Source: Bacteriovorax stolpii (lineage in GTDB: Bacteria > Bdellovibrionota > Bacteriovoracia > Bacteriovoracales > Bacteriovoracaceae). From it: a stretch of 9,602 nucleotides of DNA. The DNA lies in assembly GCA_945862475.1 (NCBI GenBank), contig CAMAYW010000058.1, positions 1-9,602 on the forward strand. Direction: 5' to 3'. Both the position numbers and the translations under genes were made by a program. The first letter of the stretch is position 1. The number at the start of each line of letters is the position of its first letter. The notes under the pieces are model-generated. The model was given only the letters and a program-made list of their open reading frames with translations. It ran no database searches and was not told the origin of the DNA. Positions 1 to 6,539 of this stretch are shown piece by piece.

Positions 1-512
1 TAAAAAATGATCACGAAAAATTAAAAAAGATTCTAGAAGATCTTACAAATTTAGAAAAAGATGATCACTATCGCTCAACCTTGATTGAAGATTTGGGAAA
101 TCAATTGATTCCCCATATCAGGGCCGAAGAGTCCATTTTTTATAATACTCTTAGGGCGGTTCAAGCAGATAAAAAATTACTCTTTCATGCTTTTCAAGAA
201 CATATCGAAATTGAGGGATTATTTAGATCACTTCAGGTATTGGATAAATTCAATCTCCACTGGTTACCGACGGCCATGAAGTTAAAAAACATAATAGCTC
301 AGCATATAGAAAACGAGGAAATGGACTTGTTTAACGAGGGGAATAATGCTTTTACTAAAGACGAGTCTGACTTATTAGAGACTTCTTTCGAAGAACTTAA
401 GCTAAAAATTGAAAATGAAGGAATTCTTCAAAATACTTTTGAGATGGTTTTTAATCTTCTTCCACCTAGATTAGCTGGAAAGTTATCAAATTTTGTAAAA
501 AGGGCAGAATAA
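1..512 (+). CDS. Hemerythrin-like HHE domain protein, 5'-truncated by the window edge
   Basis: The frame is open from base 3 (no start codon is seen before it) to TAA at 510-512, so the gene begins to the left of the window; 169 residues are visible. The visible part starts with the HHE-family opening (D-H-E-K-L, His4 of the visible part) and continues with H38xxxE42, H67xxxE71 and H101xxxE105, the spacing expected of a four-helix bundle that binds two metal ions. Known members bind non-haem di-iron and act in oxygen sensing or storage, nitric oxide handling, or iron-sulfur repair. Which of these applies cannot be told here. No signal peptide or membrane segment is visible, so it is probably cytoplasmic. 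The first in-frame TTG at 81 would cut off the first metal-binding His and is not the true start. Confidence 0.8.
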   Translation, partial: KNDHEKLKKILEDLTNLEKDDHYRSTLIEDLGNQLIPHIRAEESIFYNTLRAVQADKKLLFHAFQEHIEIEGLFRSLQVLDKFNLHWLPTAMKLKNIIAQHIENEEMDLFNEGNNAFTKDESDLLETSFEELKLKIENEGILQNTFEMVFNLLPPRLAGKLSNFVKRAE

Positions 513-536
513 GTCCTTAAATTTTCTGACATCTTG

Positions 537-566
537 TTCTCAATTGGGCGAAAGATTCTTTAAAAT
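537..566 (+). promoter_or_regulatory. Possible sigma-70 promoter for the 573 gene
   Basis: TTCTCA (537-542), an 18-base spacer and TAAAAT (561-566) form a plausible -35/-10 pair. The -10 ends only 6 bases before the ATG at 573 and there is no purine-rich ribosome site in between, so transcripts from here would be leaderless or nearly so. This rests on consensus matching by eye in AT-rich DNA and is weak. Confidence 0.3.
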
Positions 567-572
567 ACCAGA

Positions 573-1370
573 ATGAAAAATATTTTGTTTATATTTGTTG
601 TTCTTTTCGTGCCAAAGTTTCTATTGGCCCAGAGTGTTTGCCAAAGAGATCAGTCTTATATCAAGGCAACTTTATTATCACCTACAAGTAGAATATCGTT
701 TGAAAATAATGGTGGGCTCTTCAATGGAGGTGTGTGCTGGTGGCACAGCCGTCTTCAAAGAGCTTCAGTGTATTTGGTTGAATTTCATCCAGATCTTAGT
801 CCGCCCTCTGACCAAGAAGCGTATAAAATTTTGAACTCAATAAAAGATATGAATAAAGTAGTAGTTATTCCTGGTTATAGTGATTTTGAGAGTTTTACAA
901 AAGATCATAAAATTGTGACTCAAAGAATGCTTAATGTTTGGCAAAAAATTGATGGTTTTATTAATTTTCAGTGGATCAGAGGAATTTCCGGACAATCGTC
1001 ATTAGATCCATTTGAAATGAAAAAAAGAATGGATAATGTTTTTAATTATTTTAATCAGACTTCTGTCCCAGTTTGGTTAATGGCGCAAGTGAGAGGAATT
1101 ACTTCTCACTCTCTTTTACTTCTCAATATGGTGCAGAGAATCGATGGCTATGATCTCTCTGTTATAGATAGCAATCATCCACTTGAGACTCTAAGGATAG
1201 AATATAATATCGGCGATGAGTCCTTAAAAAACGACAATTATACCTTTGTTCCCTATGTCGGTTTTCAGGATGATTTTAGTCGAATTTATGGAGTGCTTTC
1301 AAAACGTTGCAAGAGCGATCTTTTCAATCAAATTCCTGACATCATCCGAGGTGATGTGGAAATTCATTAG
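573..1370 (+). CDS. Exported protein with papain-like Cys/His/Asn pattern, function unproven
   Basis: A 265-residue protein with a clear signal peptide (Lys2, hydrophobic stretch 4-18, likely cleavage after Ala19 in LLAQS), so periplasmic or secreted. I recognise no named family for certain. The mature part contains GGVCWWH (Cys55, His58), then SHSLLLL (His179), then VIDSNHP (Asp199, Asn201). The order Cys-Trp, then a His starting a hydrophobic strand, then Asp/Asn about 22 residues on resembles the catalytic site of papain-fold cysteine peptidases and transglutaminase-like enzymes (Cys to His about 124 residues, His to Asn 22). This is inference from motif order, not established homology. 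The next gene starts 9 bases after the stop, suggesting cotranscription. No ribosome site is visible before the ATG, which lies just after a possible -10 element. Confidence 0.75.
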   Translation: MKNILFIFVVLFVPKFLLAQSVCQRDQSYIKATLLSPTSRISFENNGGLFNGGVCWWHSRLQRASVYLVEFHPDLSPPSDQEAYKILNSIKDMNKVVVIPGYSDFESFTKDHKIVTQRMLNVWQKIDGFINFQWIRGISGQSSLDPFEMKKRMDNVFNYFNQTSVPVWLMAQVRGITSHSLLLLNMVQRIDGYDLSVIDSNHPLETLRIEYNIGDESLKNDNYTFVPYVGFQDDFSRIYGVLSKRCKSDLFNQIPDIIRGDVEIH

Positions 1371-1379
1371 GACAAAAAT

Positions 1380-2048
1380 ATGAACGTCTTAATCACTGGT
1401 GCTTCGCGGGGAATTGGATTAGAACTCACCAGATTCGCTCTTCTTAAAGGATATCGAGTTCTAGCTCAAGCTAGAGACCCCTTCCATGCAGAGGATTTAC
1501 TAAAACTTAAAAATGAATTTAATAATCTAGAAATTTATTTCCAGGATTTATTCGATTCGAATGTTCACCTTAATCTTTCGAGTTCAATTAATCATTGGGA
1601 TCATCTCGATGTGATCATTAATAATGCTGGAATTTATTTAAATGATGAATTGAGTGAGGATTTTGAAAAGAGTTATCTTATAAATGCCATAAAACCTTTA
1701 TTCATTACTCGTTCACTTTTAGAAAAGTTAAAAAAATCGAAAAGACCTTGCTCTATTCAGATCACAAGCCAAATGGGGTCTATAACGGACAATAGTTCGG
1801 GTGGATCCTACAGCTATAGGTCTTCTAAAGCTGCCCTAAATATGCTTTTCAAATCATTAGCTATTGATGAACCTTGGCTTGTCTCGTTAATGATTCATCC
1901 TGGCTGGGTGAAAACTAAGATGGGGGGAGAAAATGCCCCACTTGAGACAAGTGTGTCCGCTTCTGGCATTTGGAAAATTATTCAAGATGTTTCCCTTCAT
2001 CAATCTGGAACTTTTGTAAATTATCTTGGAAAAAAGATCCTCTGGTAA
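1380..2048 (+). CDS. Short-chain dehydrogenase/reductase, C-factor/sniffer-like
   Basis: A 222-residue classical SDR. The N-terminus carries the nucleotide-binding TGASRGIG (residues 6-13), followed by NNAG (81-84), a catalytic Ser near 130 in ITSQMGS, and YRSSK (Tyr146, Lys150). HPGWVKTKMGGENAPL (173-188) is the block that marks the C-factor/sniffer-type carbonyl reductases, a group that includes CsgA of Myxococcus. Such enzymes reduce or oxidise a carbonyl or alcohol with NAD(P)H; the substrate is not predictable. It lacks a signal peptide and should be cytoplasmic. The start is preceded by TAGGA at 1368-1372, which overlaps the stop of the upstream gene, so it is probably translated from the same mRNA. 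The name C-factor would imply a developmental signal, which sequence alone does not support. Confidence 0.9.
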   Translation: MNVLITGASRGIGLELTRFALLKGYRVLAQARDPFHAEDLLKLKNEFNNLEIYFQDLFDSNVHLNLSSSINHWDHLDVIINNAGIYLNDELSEDFEKSYLINAIKPLFITRSLLEKLKKSKRPCSIQITSQMGSITDNSSGGSYSYRSSKAALNMLFKSLAIDEPWLVSLMIHPGWVKTKMGGENAPLETSVSASGIWKIIQDVSLHQSGTFVNYLGKKILW

Positions 2049-2131
2049 ATCGAATGTCCATTTTTGCCCCATTTTAGTTCCATCAATTCTCATTTCATAT
2101 ACCATTCCTTAAACATACTTTTGGCCCAAAG

Positions 2132-2163
2132 CTTGCTTTATTTACTCAGGAAAATAAAGCAAG
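2132..2163. repeat. 12-bp perfect inverted repeat upstream of the lipoprotein gene
   Basis: CTTGCTTTATTT (2132-2143) and AAATAAAGCAAG (2152-2163) are exact reverse complements separated by 8 bases. The right arm runs into the AAGGAG ribosome site, so a hairpin in the mRNA would partly cover it. There is only a short T run afterwards (GAGTTTTAT), which argues against a simple terminator for the upstream gene. It may be a translational control hairpin or a dyad operator. Confidence 0.7.
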
Positions 2164-2166
2164 GAG
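2161..2166 (+). promoter_or_regulatory. Ribosome binding site deciding a CTG start
   Basis: AAGGAG lies 6 bases upstream of CTG at 2173. In this frame there is a TAA at 2155-2157 and no ATG, GTG or TTG between that stop and the signal peptide. The near-ideal sequence and spacing are the main reason for placing the start at CTG. Confidence 0.7.
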
Positions 2167-2172
2167 TTTTAT

Positions 2173-2859
2173 CTGAAGATTCATCAGTATTTTTTTGTTA
2201 TCACGACATTTTTATTTTTTTTAGTTTCTTGTGGGAAGTCTAATACTCCAACAAAATCTCAGAGGGAAGATTTTCTCGTAAAAAAAGAGGAGGGCGATTT
2301 CATTTCAAAAATAAAACCATTAAATAGCCATTTAACTAATATCAGTCAGGGAGAGGGTAAGTTCCATTTTAATCAGGATCGCTTTGTTGCGGAAATAAAT
2401 GTAAAGGGTGCTGATCCAGGAGTGAAGCATTTTCAATTTGTTTTAACTTCAAACAAATGTCCAACTTTGAAAAGTGACCTTAATAATGATTCCATTATTG
2501 ATCTGAATGAATTGTTTGCGGTTTCTGGAAATGTTCTTGTCCCTTTGGATAGTGATCTAGGTGATCAGCTTTCAGGAATGGATTTTGGTCCTATTTCAAA
2601 TGAAAGTGGAGATTATGTTTACCGAAGAAGTACAAATCGATTTGATTTTTGGGAAGATTTGACTAGTCATGATCCAGACTTCTTCGACCAAATTAGTAAA
2701 ATCTCAGTTGATGAAAAATTTCAACTTTATAATCGAGTTTTAGTTATTTTAGGTGTTGGGCCTTTTAGAACATTGCCAACAAGTGTTTCAAATCCTTGGA
2801 ATTTACCGCTTGAGCTAACGATACCTATTGGGTGTGGAACCATAGAGGTCCAAAGATGA
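2173..2859 (+). CDS. Lipoprotein with CPT...DxNxDxxxD motif, apparent CTG start
   Basis: A 228-residue predicted lipoprotein. Starting at CTG 2173 gives M-K-I-H, a hydrophobic stretch to residue 18, and the lipobox LVSC (lipidated Cys20) followed by Gly-Lys. An in-frame GTG at 2422 would remove this export signal and so is rejected. Residues 96-113 contain C-P-T then D102-x-N104-x-D106-x-I-x-D110-x-x-E113, close to a dockerin/EF-hand calcium loop but with Ser where Gly is usual. The C-terminus has PLELTIPIGCGTIEV. I recall similar putative lipoproteins in Bdellovibrio relatives, with a CHRD-like fold around the CPT block, but this is memory-based inference. The likely location is the periplasmic face of a membrane. 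The stop overlaps the start of the exporter gene (ATGA), so the two are probably coupled. Confidence 0.8.
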   Translation: MKIHQYFFVITTFLFFLVSCGKSNTPTKSQREDFLVKKEEGDFISKIKPLNSHLTNISQGEGKFHFNQDRFVAEINVKGADPGVKHFQFVLTSNKCPTLKSDLNNDSIIDLNELFAVSGNVLVPLDSDLGDQLSGMDFGPISNESGDYVYRRSTNRFDFWEDLTSHDPDFFDQISKISVDEKFQLYNRVLVILGVGPFRTLPTSVSNPWNLPLELTIPIGCGTIEVQR

Positions 2860-3491
2860 TAAGGGTTTTCCTAGAGGGCGCTTTTTTACAAGCGAGTCTT
2901 ATTTTTGCAATCGGTCCTCAAAATATTTTTATTTTAGAATCAGGGCTGAAAAGAGATCATCACTTAATGGTGAGTCTTATTTGTTTTTTTTGTGATCTCG
3001 TATTAATTTTACTAGGAGTATCCTTCACAGGGTTACTCTTTTTAAAATATCCCTTAATGAAAATTTTAATAGCTTCTGTCGGCATTCTTTTTTTACTTTC
3101 CTATTCTTTTTTGAAATTAAAAATGAATATAATTGAATTTAATAATGGAGAGATCGATCGTAAATTATCTTTTAAAAATGCCATCACAGGTTCTATTTTT
3201 TTTAGTTTACTTAATCCTCATTCTTATATTGATGCACTTGTTTTAATAGGAGGTTATTCATCAAAGTATAGTGATCAATCAACACGGATAATTTTTGGCT
3301 TCGGTGCAGCTTCTTTTTCGCTCATTTGGTTTTTATTTTTAGCTTTTTTTGCCTCTTTCATGATTTTTAGCATGAATCAAAAAAGATTATTAAGTTATAG
3401 TTCTAAAGCTGTCGCCATTTTAATGATCCTTTTTGCATTCAACTTAAGTATTAACTTAATTAATTGGACAAAAGATTATCTTCGTTCATAA
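2856..3491 (+). CDS. LysE/ArgO-type amino acid exporter
   Basis: A 211-residue inner membrane protein with about six hydrophobic segments. AIGPQNIFIL (18-27) near the N-terminus, the Asp47 segment in the second helix, NPHSYIDALVLIGG (120-133), and FGFGAASFSLIWF (147-159) match the LysE/ArgO family, which exports lysine, arginine and related amino acids by a proton-linked mechanism. ATG at 2856 is chosen because it overlaps the upstream TGA (ATGA) and gives the family's usual short N-terminus; a GTG at 2832 would add eight unmatched residues inside the lipoprotein gene. AGAGG at 2845-2849 can serve as the ribosome site. Export of a basic amino acid would fit an organism that digests prey protein, but the exact substrate cannot be read from sequence. 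Confidence 0.92.
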   Translation: MIRVFLEGAFLQASLIFAIGPQNIFILESGLKRDHHLMVSLICFFCDLVLILLGVSFTGLLFLKYPLMKILIASVGILFLLSYSFLKLKMNIIEFNNGEIDRKLSFKNAITGSIFFSLLNPHSYIDALVLIGGYSSKYSDQSTRIIFGFGAASFSLIWFLFLAFFASFMIFSMNQKRLLSYSSKAVAILMILFAFNLSINLINWTKDYLRS

Positions 3492-3523
3492 AATAAATAA
3501 TCTTAAATCGACGAGGGCAAACT

Positions 3524-4069
3524 ATGAAAATATTTTTGATCGCTTTATCTTTAATGACCTTTAGTGTTTTTGGTAAAAGTCCATTTGTTTTAATTGAAAC
3601 AAACATGGGAACCATAGAGGTTGAGTTAAACCAGGATAAGGCCCCAGTAACGGTCAAGAATTTTTTGAGTTATGTTGACAGTAAATTTTATGACGGACTT
3701 ATCTTTCATAGAGTCATCGATGGATTTATGATTCAAGGTGGAGGTTATGATGAAAAAATGCTGGAAAGAAAGACTAAAGACCCGATAAAAAATGAAGCCA
3801 GCAACGGACTTCTTAATGATACAGGCTCTATTTCTATGGCGAGAACGGCAGATCCAAATTCTGCGACCGCTCAATTTTTTATAAATGTTAATAATAATTC
3901 AAGTCTTAATTATCCATCACCTGATGGCCACGGTTATGCTGTATTTGGTAAGGTCACTTCTGGTATGCATGTTGTAAATAGAATTAAGATGGTTAAAACT
4001 GGAAATCTTTCGGGTCATGCAAATGTTCCCATGGATACAGTTTTAATAAAATCAATTAAGAGGAAGTGA
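3524..4069 (+). CDS. Exported cyclophilin-type peptidyl-prolyl cis-trans isomerase
   Basis: A 181-residue cyclophilin with a signal peptide (Lys2, hydrophobic 3-15, likely cleavage near Gly17), so periplasmic like PpiA. It catalyses cis-trans isomerisation of Xaa-Pro bonds during folding of exported proteins. Active-site blocks are present: FHRVIDGFMIQGGG (61-74; Arg63, Phe68, Gln71), SMARTADPNSATAQFFINV (104-122), and GYAVFGKV (137-144). The catalytic Arg and the Gln/Phe lining the proline pocket are intact, so it should be active. GAGGG at 3513-3517 precedes the ATG at a good distance. The stop codon lies inside the 3' end of the convergent metallophosphoesterase gene, with a 14-base overlap. 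Confidence 0.95.
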   Translation: MKIFLIALSLMTFSVFGKSPFVLIETNMGTIEVELNQDKAPVTVKNFLSYVDSKFYDGLIFHRVIDGFMIQGGGYDEKMLERKTKDPIKNEASNGLLNDTGSISMARTADPNSATAQFFINVNNNSSLNYPSPDGHGYAVFGKVTSGMHVVNRIKMVKTGNLSGHANVPMDTVLIKSIKRK

Positions 4070-5111
4070 TTTGATTCGTTTCTTTTTTCAACGTAATAAT
4101 GGCAATTTCAGTTTGTGAACCTAATCGAAGTTGAGGTCCCCATGAACCTGTTCCTTGATTGACGTAAATCCACATTGTACCGACTTTGTGTAAGCCTTTA
4201 TGTATTTTATGAACCCACTTGACAACAATCGTCCACGGAAAAAATTGGCCTCCGTGAGTATGTCCGGAAAGTTGGAGATCAAACCCTGCTTCGGATGCAC
4301 TTATAGCAATCCCCGGTCGATGAGAAAGTAGAATCTTAAAATCTGGATTGTCTTCTTTGTTCAGTTCAAGTATCCCAGCTAGATCGGGGTTAATCCTTGA
4401 TACTGGGTCTGGAACACCTGCTAGGAGGAGGGGGCGATTGTTGTGGTAAATGATTTTGCCACGATTAACTAAATTGATCATGCCAATATTATTCATTGCC
4501 CCGAGCCACTCATTTCCGTTCCAGTAATACTCATGATTTCCAGGCACATAAAATTGTCCATACTGAGATTTGATATTTTTGATTTCATGAATTTCTTCAC
4601 GATAATCTTTCACGAAACCATCACCAATATCTCCTGTTAGAGTCACAACATGACAGTTTGTTGAATTAATTTTCTCTACGACGTCCTGAACGTATTTTTG
4701 ACGAACCATAGCACCTATGTGAAGGTCACTTATTTGGCCAATTCTAAAACCATCAAATTCTGAGGGAAGATTTGAAATGGGTAAAATGATATGATTAATA
4801 ACGGGACCCTTCTTCCCTTTATAAAAACCGATGAAACAAAAAGAGAGACTACTAAAAAGAATAAAAGTTTTAGAAATACTTTGGCCTAGGCTTACAAGAA
4901 TTAAATCACTGATAATAATAAGAATAACAAAAAAGTTTAAAAATCCGATGGCGGCAAAAGTAATGGGTAATTTCCAACGAAGTAAACCTTTTGATGGAAC
5001 AATCAGAGCAGTAATCATCAAACCTATCACAATCCAGTTACTCGGTTGATCACTAAAGTGAGCCCCAATATAAATACCAATCAGTGAAATAAAAAACGCA
5101 AAAAAAATCAA
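4056..5111 (-). CDS. Membrane-anchored calcineurin-like metallophosphoesterase
   Basis: A 351-residue protein with about four hydrophobic segments in residues 1-100, followed by a complete metallophosphoesterase domain of the YaeI/YkuE type. Metal and phosphate ligands are visible: SDLHIG (Asp129, His131), TGDIGDG (Asp161), GNHE (191-194), SHRPG (His264), and SGHTHGGQFFP (His284, His286). The domain hydrolyses phosphoesters with two metal ions; YaeI-like enzymes are linked to lipid substrates such as UDP-diacylglucosamine, but the substrate here is unknown. The start is TTG at 5111, supported by TAGGAG six bases upstream (5118-5123 on the plus strand). A four-segment membrane part is larger than the single anchor usual in YaeI-type proteins. 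Its end overlaps the convergent cyclophilin gene. Confidence 0.92.
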   Translation of the reverse strand: MIFFAFFISLIGIYIGAHFSDQPSNWIVIGLMITALIVPSKGLLRWKLPITFAAIGFLNFFVILIIISDLILVSLGQSISKTFILFSSLSFCFIGFYKGKKGPVINHIILPISNLPSEFDGFRIGQISDLHIGAMVRQKYVQDVVEKINSTNCHVVTLTGDIGDGFVKDYREEIHEIKNIKSQYGQFYVPGNHEYYWNGNEWLGAMNNIGMINLVNRGKIIYHNNRPLLLAGVPDPVSRINPDLAGILELNKEDNPDFKILLSHRPGIAISASEAGFDLQLSGHTHGGQFFPWTIVVKWVHKIHKGLHKVGTMWIYVNQGTGSWGPQLRLGSQTEIAIITLKKETNQITSS

Positions 5112-5212
5112 TTTGATCTCCTAAGATTTATTATTAATTAAGATTCCCCTAAAGTCTGCTCCTTTTTTCTTGTGTTCCAAATCGGTAGAATCATTTAAAG
5201 CAAGGAGGCCTT

Positions 5213-6046
5213 ATGAAAGTGATCTCTTTTTTATTTTTTTTAACGATACCCTTATTAAGCTTTTCAAAAACGTTTACATCAAAGATTCATCATATTGATG
5301 AATCCTCAGATGGTTCACCTCATCTCATCATGCTCATTGAAGGTGATGTCATTTTTTTAAGTGATAATAAAAATGAATATCTTGATTCGCTGAAAAGGAG
5401 TAAAGAATTAAATCGAAGTCTTAAAATACAAACTGATGATCAAAATAATTTTATTTCTGTAGGATCATTGAAAGTAAATATGGATAACTCAGATGCTTTT
5501 CTTAATAAGGAGGATCATTTAGATGTGAATTCCTCCTATGAGCCAACAATTTTAAACTCATATAACGATGCAACTCAGATATTTAGAAGAATGCGTCGAG
5601 ACTATCAAACAAACTCACAATGTTACAATAGAGCGCATATTTGGACTTGGGAGGAATACAACCGGTCCCAGCTTAGATCAAAAAAATACTTTCTCTTTTT
5701 TACGGCCCGTTATATTCGTGCCTACCGCTATCATTGGTGGTTTCATGTGACACCAGCCGTTTCAATAAACGGACTAGGTGATAGAATGTTGGATAGAAGA
5801 TATACGGTAGAAATTAAGTCAATAAAGGATTGGACGGATAAGTTTATCTACTCCAAGAGGTCTTGCCCGATTGTTTTCAAATATAATGACTATCGAAATA
5901 ATCAGTACGCTGAACACTGCTACTTAATCCCAGTCTCGATGTACTTTTGGCAACCTAGAGATATTGAGAGGCGAGATAGGTTAGGGACGGAAAAACGATC
6001 TTTTATAAAAAGTGAAGTTAACTATGCCTACTGGGAAGCTTTTTGA
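5213..6046 (+). CDS. Exported protein with protein-glutaminase-like Cys-His-Asp triad
   Basis: A 277-residue protein with a signal peptide (Lys2, hydrophobic 3-16, cleavage near Ser18). Residues 20-125 are a polar region of no recognised type. Residues 131-200 hold CYNRAH (Cys137, Arg140, His142), FHVTPAV (His178), and MLDRRYT (Asp194). The order and spacing (Cys to His 41, His to Asp 16) resemble the bacterial protein-glutaminase / glutamine deamidase fold, where a Cys-His-Asp triad deamidates glutamine side chains in proteins; from memory the Chryseobacterium enzyme also has a Cys-His spacing of about 41. Cys218 and Cys236 could form a disulfide. A pro-region preceding the catalytic domain would fit the family, whose characterised enzyme is made as a proprotein. 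A perfect AAGGAGG (5202-5208) precedes the ATG. The function is inference; the gene itself is secure. Confidence 0.82.
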   Translation: MKVISFLFFLTIPLLSFSKTFTSKIHHIDESSDGSPHLIMLIEGDVIFLSDNKNEYLDSLKRSKELNRSLKIQTDDQNNFISVGSLKVNMDNSDAFLNKEDHLDVNSSYEPTILNSYNDATQIFRRMRRDYQTNSQCYNRAHIWTWEEYNRSQLRSKKYFLFFTARYIRAYRYHWWFHVTPAVSINGLGDRMLDRRYTVEIKSIKDWTDKFIYSKRSCPIVFKYNDYRNNQYAEHCYLIPVSMYFWQPRDIERRDRLGTEKRSFIKSEVNYAYWEAF

Positions 6047-6291
6047 TCTTTGGTTTTTTTGTTGACCTTCCCATGGGATGAGACATCTTCAAAACTTTGG
6101 ATGATGGCCTTATTCCTGGGATTCTCTTCCATTTGCTGCCTAATTATTTGTTCTCTTTTTAATAGTCTTTCATGAGATCTTTTTTTTTCTTCTTTATTTA
6201 AGGGGTATTTATCAATATTTTTTCCAATCCCATTCGAAAAACTTGTTAAAGGGAAAATCATGAGAAACATTATTGATTTTAGGTGTTTCAT
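6028..6291 (-). CDS. Small basic exported protein, unknown function
   Basis: An 87-residue protein with a signal peptide (Lys2, Lys5, hydrophobic 6-17, cleavage near Ser19). The mature part is about 68 residues, rich in Lys and Arg (roughly 17 basic against 10 acidic residues) and likely helical around 32-58 (KEEKKRSHERLLKREQIIRQ). No family is recognised. AAGGA sits about six bases before the ATG, and the ATG overlaps the stop of the upstream acidic-protein gene (ATGA), so the two are almost certainly translated from one mRNA. Its last 19 bases overlap the convergent 5213-6046 gene. Confidence 0.7.
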   Translation of the reverse strand: MKHLKSIMFLMIFPLTSFSNGIGKNIDKYPLNKEEKKRSHERLLKREQIIRQQMEENPRNKAIIQSFEDVSSHGKVNKKTKDQKASQ

Positions 6292-6533
6292 TTATTTCCT
6301 TCATTTTTTTCTTCTGTATCATTTTCAATAATCTCATCATCCGTTTCTTCAAGAAAATCTGGTTCCTCGACGTCATATCTATTTTCCTCTTCATCTTCTT
6401 CAGTTTGCTCTTGTAGCATTTCATTTTGATGAGGAGGCTGTGGATCGCCCCAAGGAGCGACACTAGATTTTTTAAGACTTCCCGTTAGAATAATTAAGCC
6501 CAAAAAAAAGATGAATACAGTCATGCCCCTCAT
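6288..6533 (-). CDS. Small membrane-anchored protein with highly acidic tail, unknown function
   Basis: An 81-residue protein: Arg2, a hydrophobic segment at 5-19 (FIFFLGLIILTG) that is a membrane anchor or signal sequence, a short proline-containing linker, then a tail from about residue 38 dominated by Glu and Asp (about 23 acidic and 5 basic residues after the hydrophobic segment). No family is recognised. The gene starts 6 bases after the stop of the CBS-domain gene and ends with an ATGA overlap into the basic exported protein. An ATAGG ribosome site overlaps the CBS gene stop. A second ATG three codons in has no usable ribosome site. The opposite charge of its neighbour suggests the two products might bind each other, which is inference. 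The overlapping frame at 6212-6463 is a shadow. Confidence 0.68.
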   Translation of the reverse strand: MRGMTVFIFFLGLIILTGSLKKSSVAPWGDPQPPHQNEMLQEQTEEDEEENRYDVEEPDFLEETDDEIIENDTEEKNEGNK

Positions 6534-6539
6534 AAAAAC

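Noticed and set aside
1380..2048. Naming the dehydrogenase csgA (C-factor)
   Set aside because: The similarity is to a broad carbonyl-reductase group; nothing in the window supports a developmental signalling role.
1887..2105. 72-residue minus-strand frame at the end of the dehydrogenase gene
   Set aside because: It is mostly antisense to the conserved C-terminal SDR block; no protein features are seen.
2832..2855. GTG at 2832 as the exporter start
   Set aside because: It adds eight residues not found in the LysE family and lies within the upstream gene; the ATG at 2856 overlaps the stop as expected for coupling.
2422..2859. GTG at 2422 as the start of the lipoprotein gene
   Set aside because: The same frame stays open upstream through a lipobox and signal peptide to a CTG with an ideal ribosome site; starting at GTG would leave an orphan C-terminal piece.
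6212..6463. 83-residue minus-strand frame
   Set aside because: It overlaps both small genes in another frame, has low-complexity Lys/Met content, and no ribosome site or export signal, while its two competitors have both.
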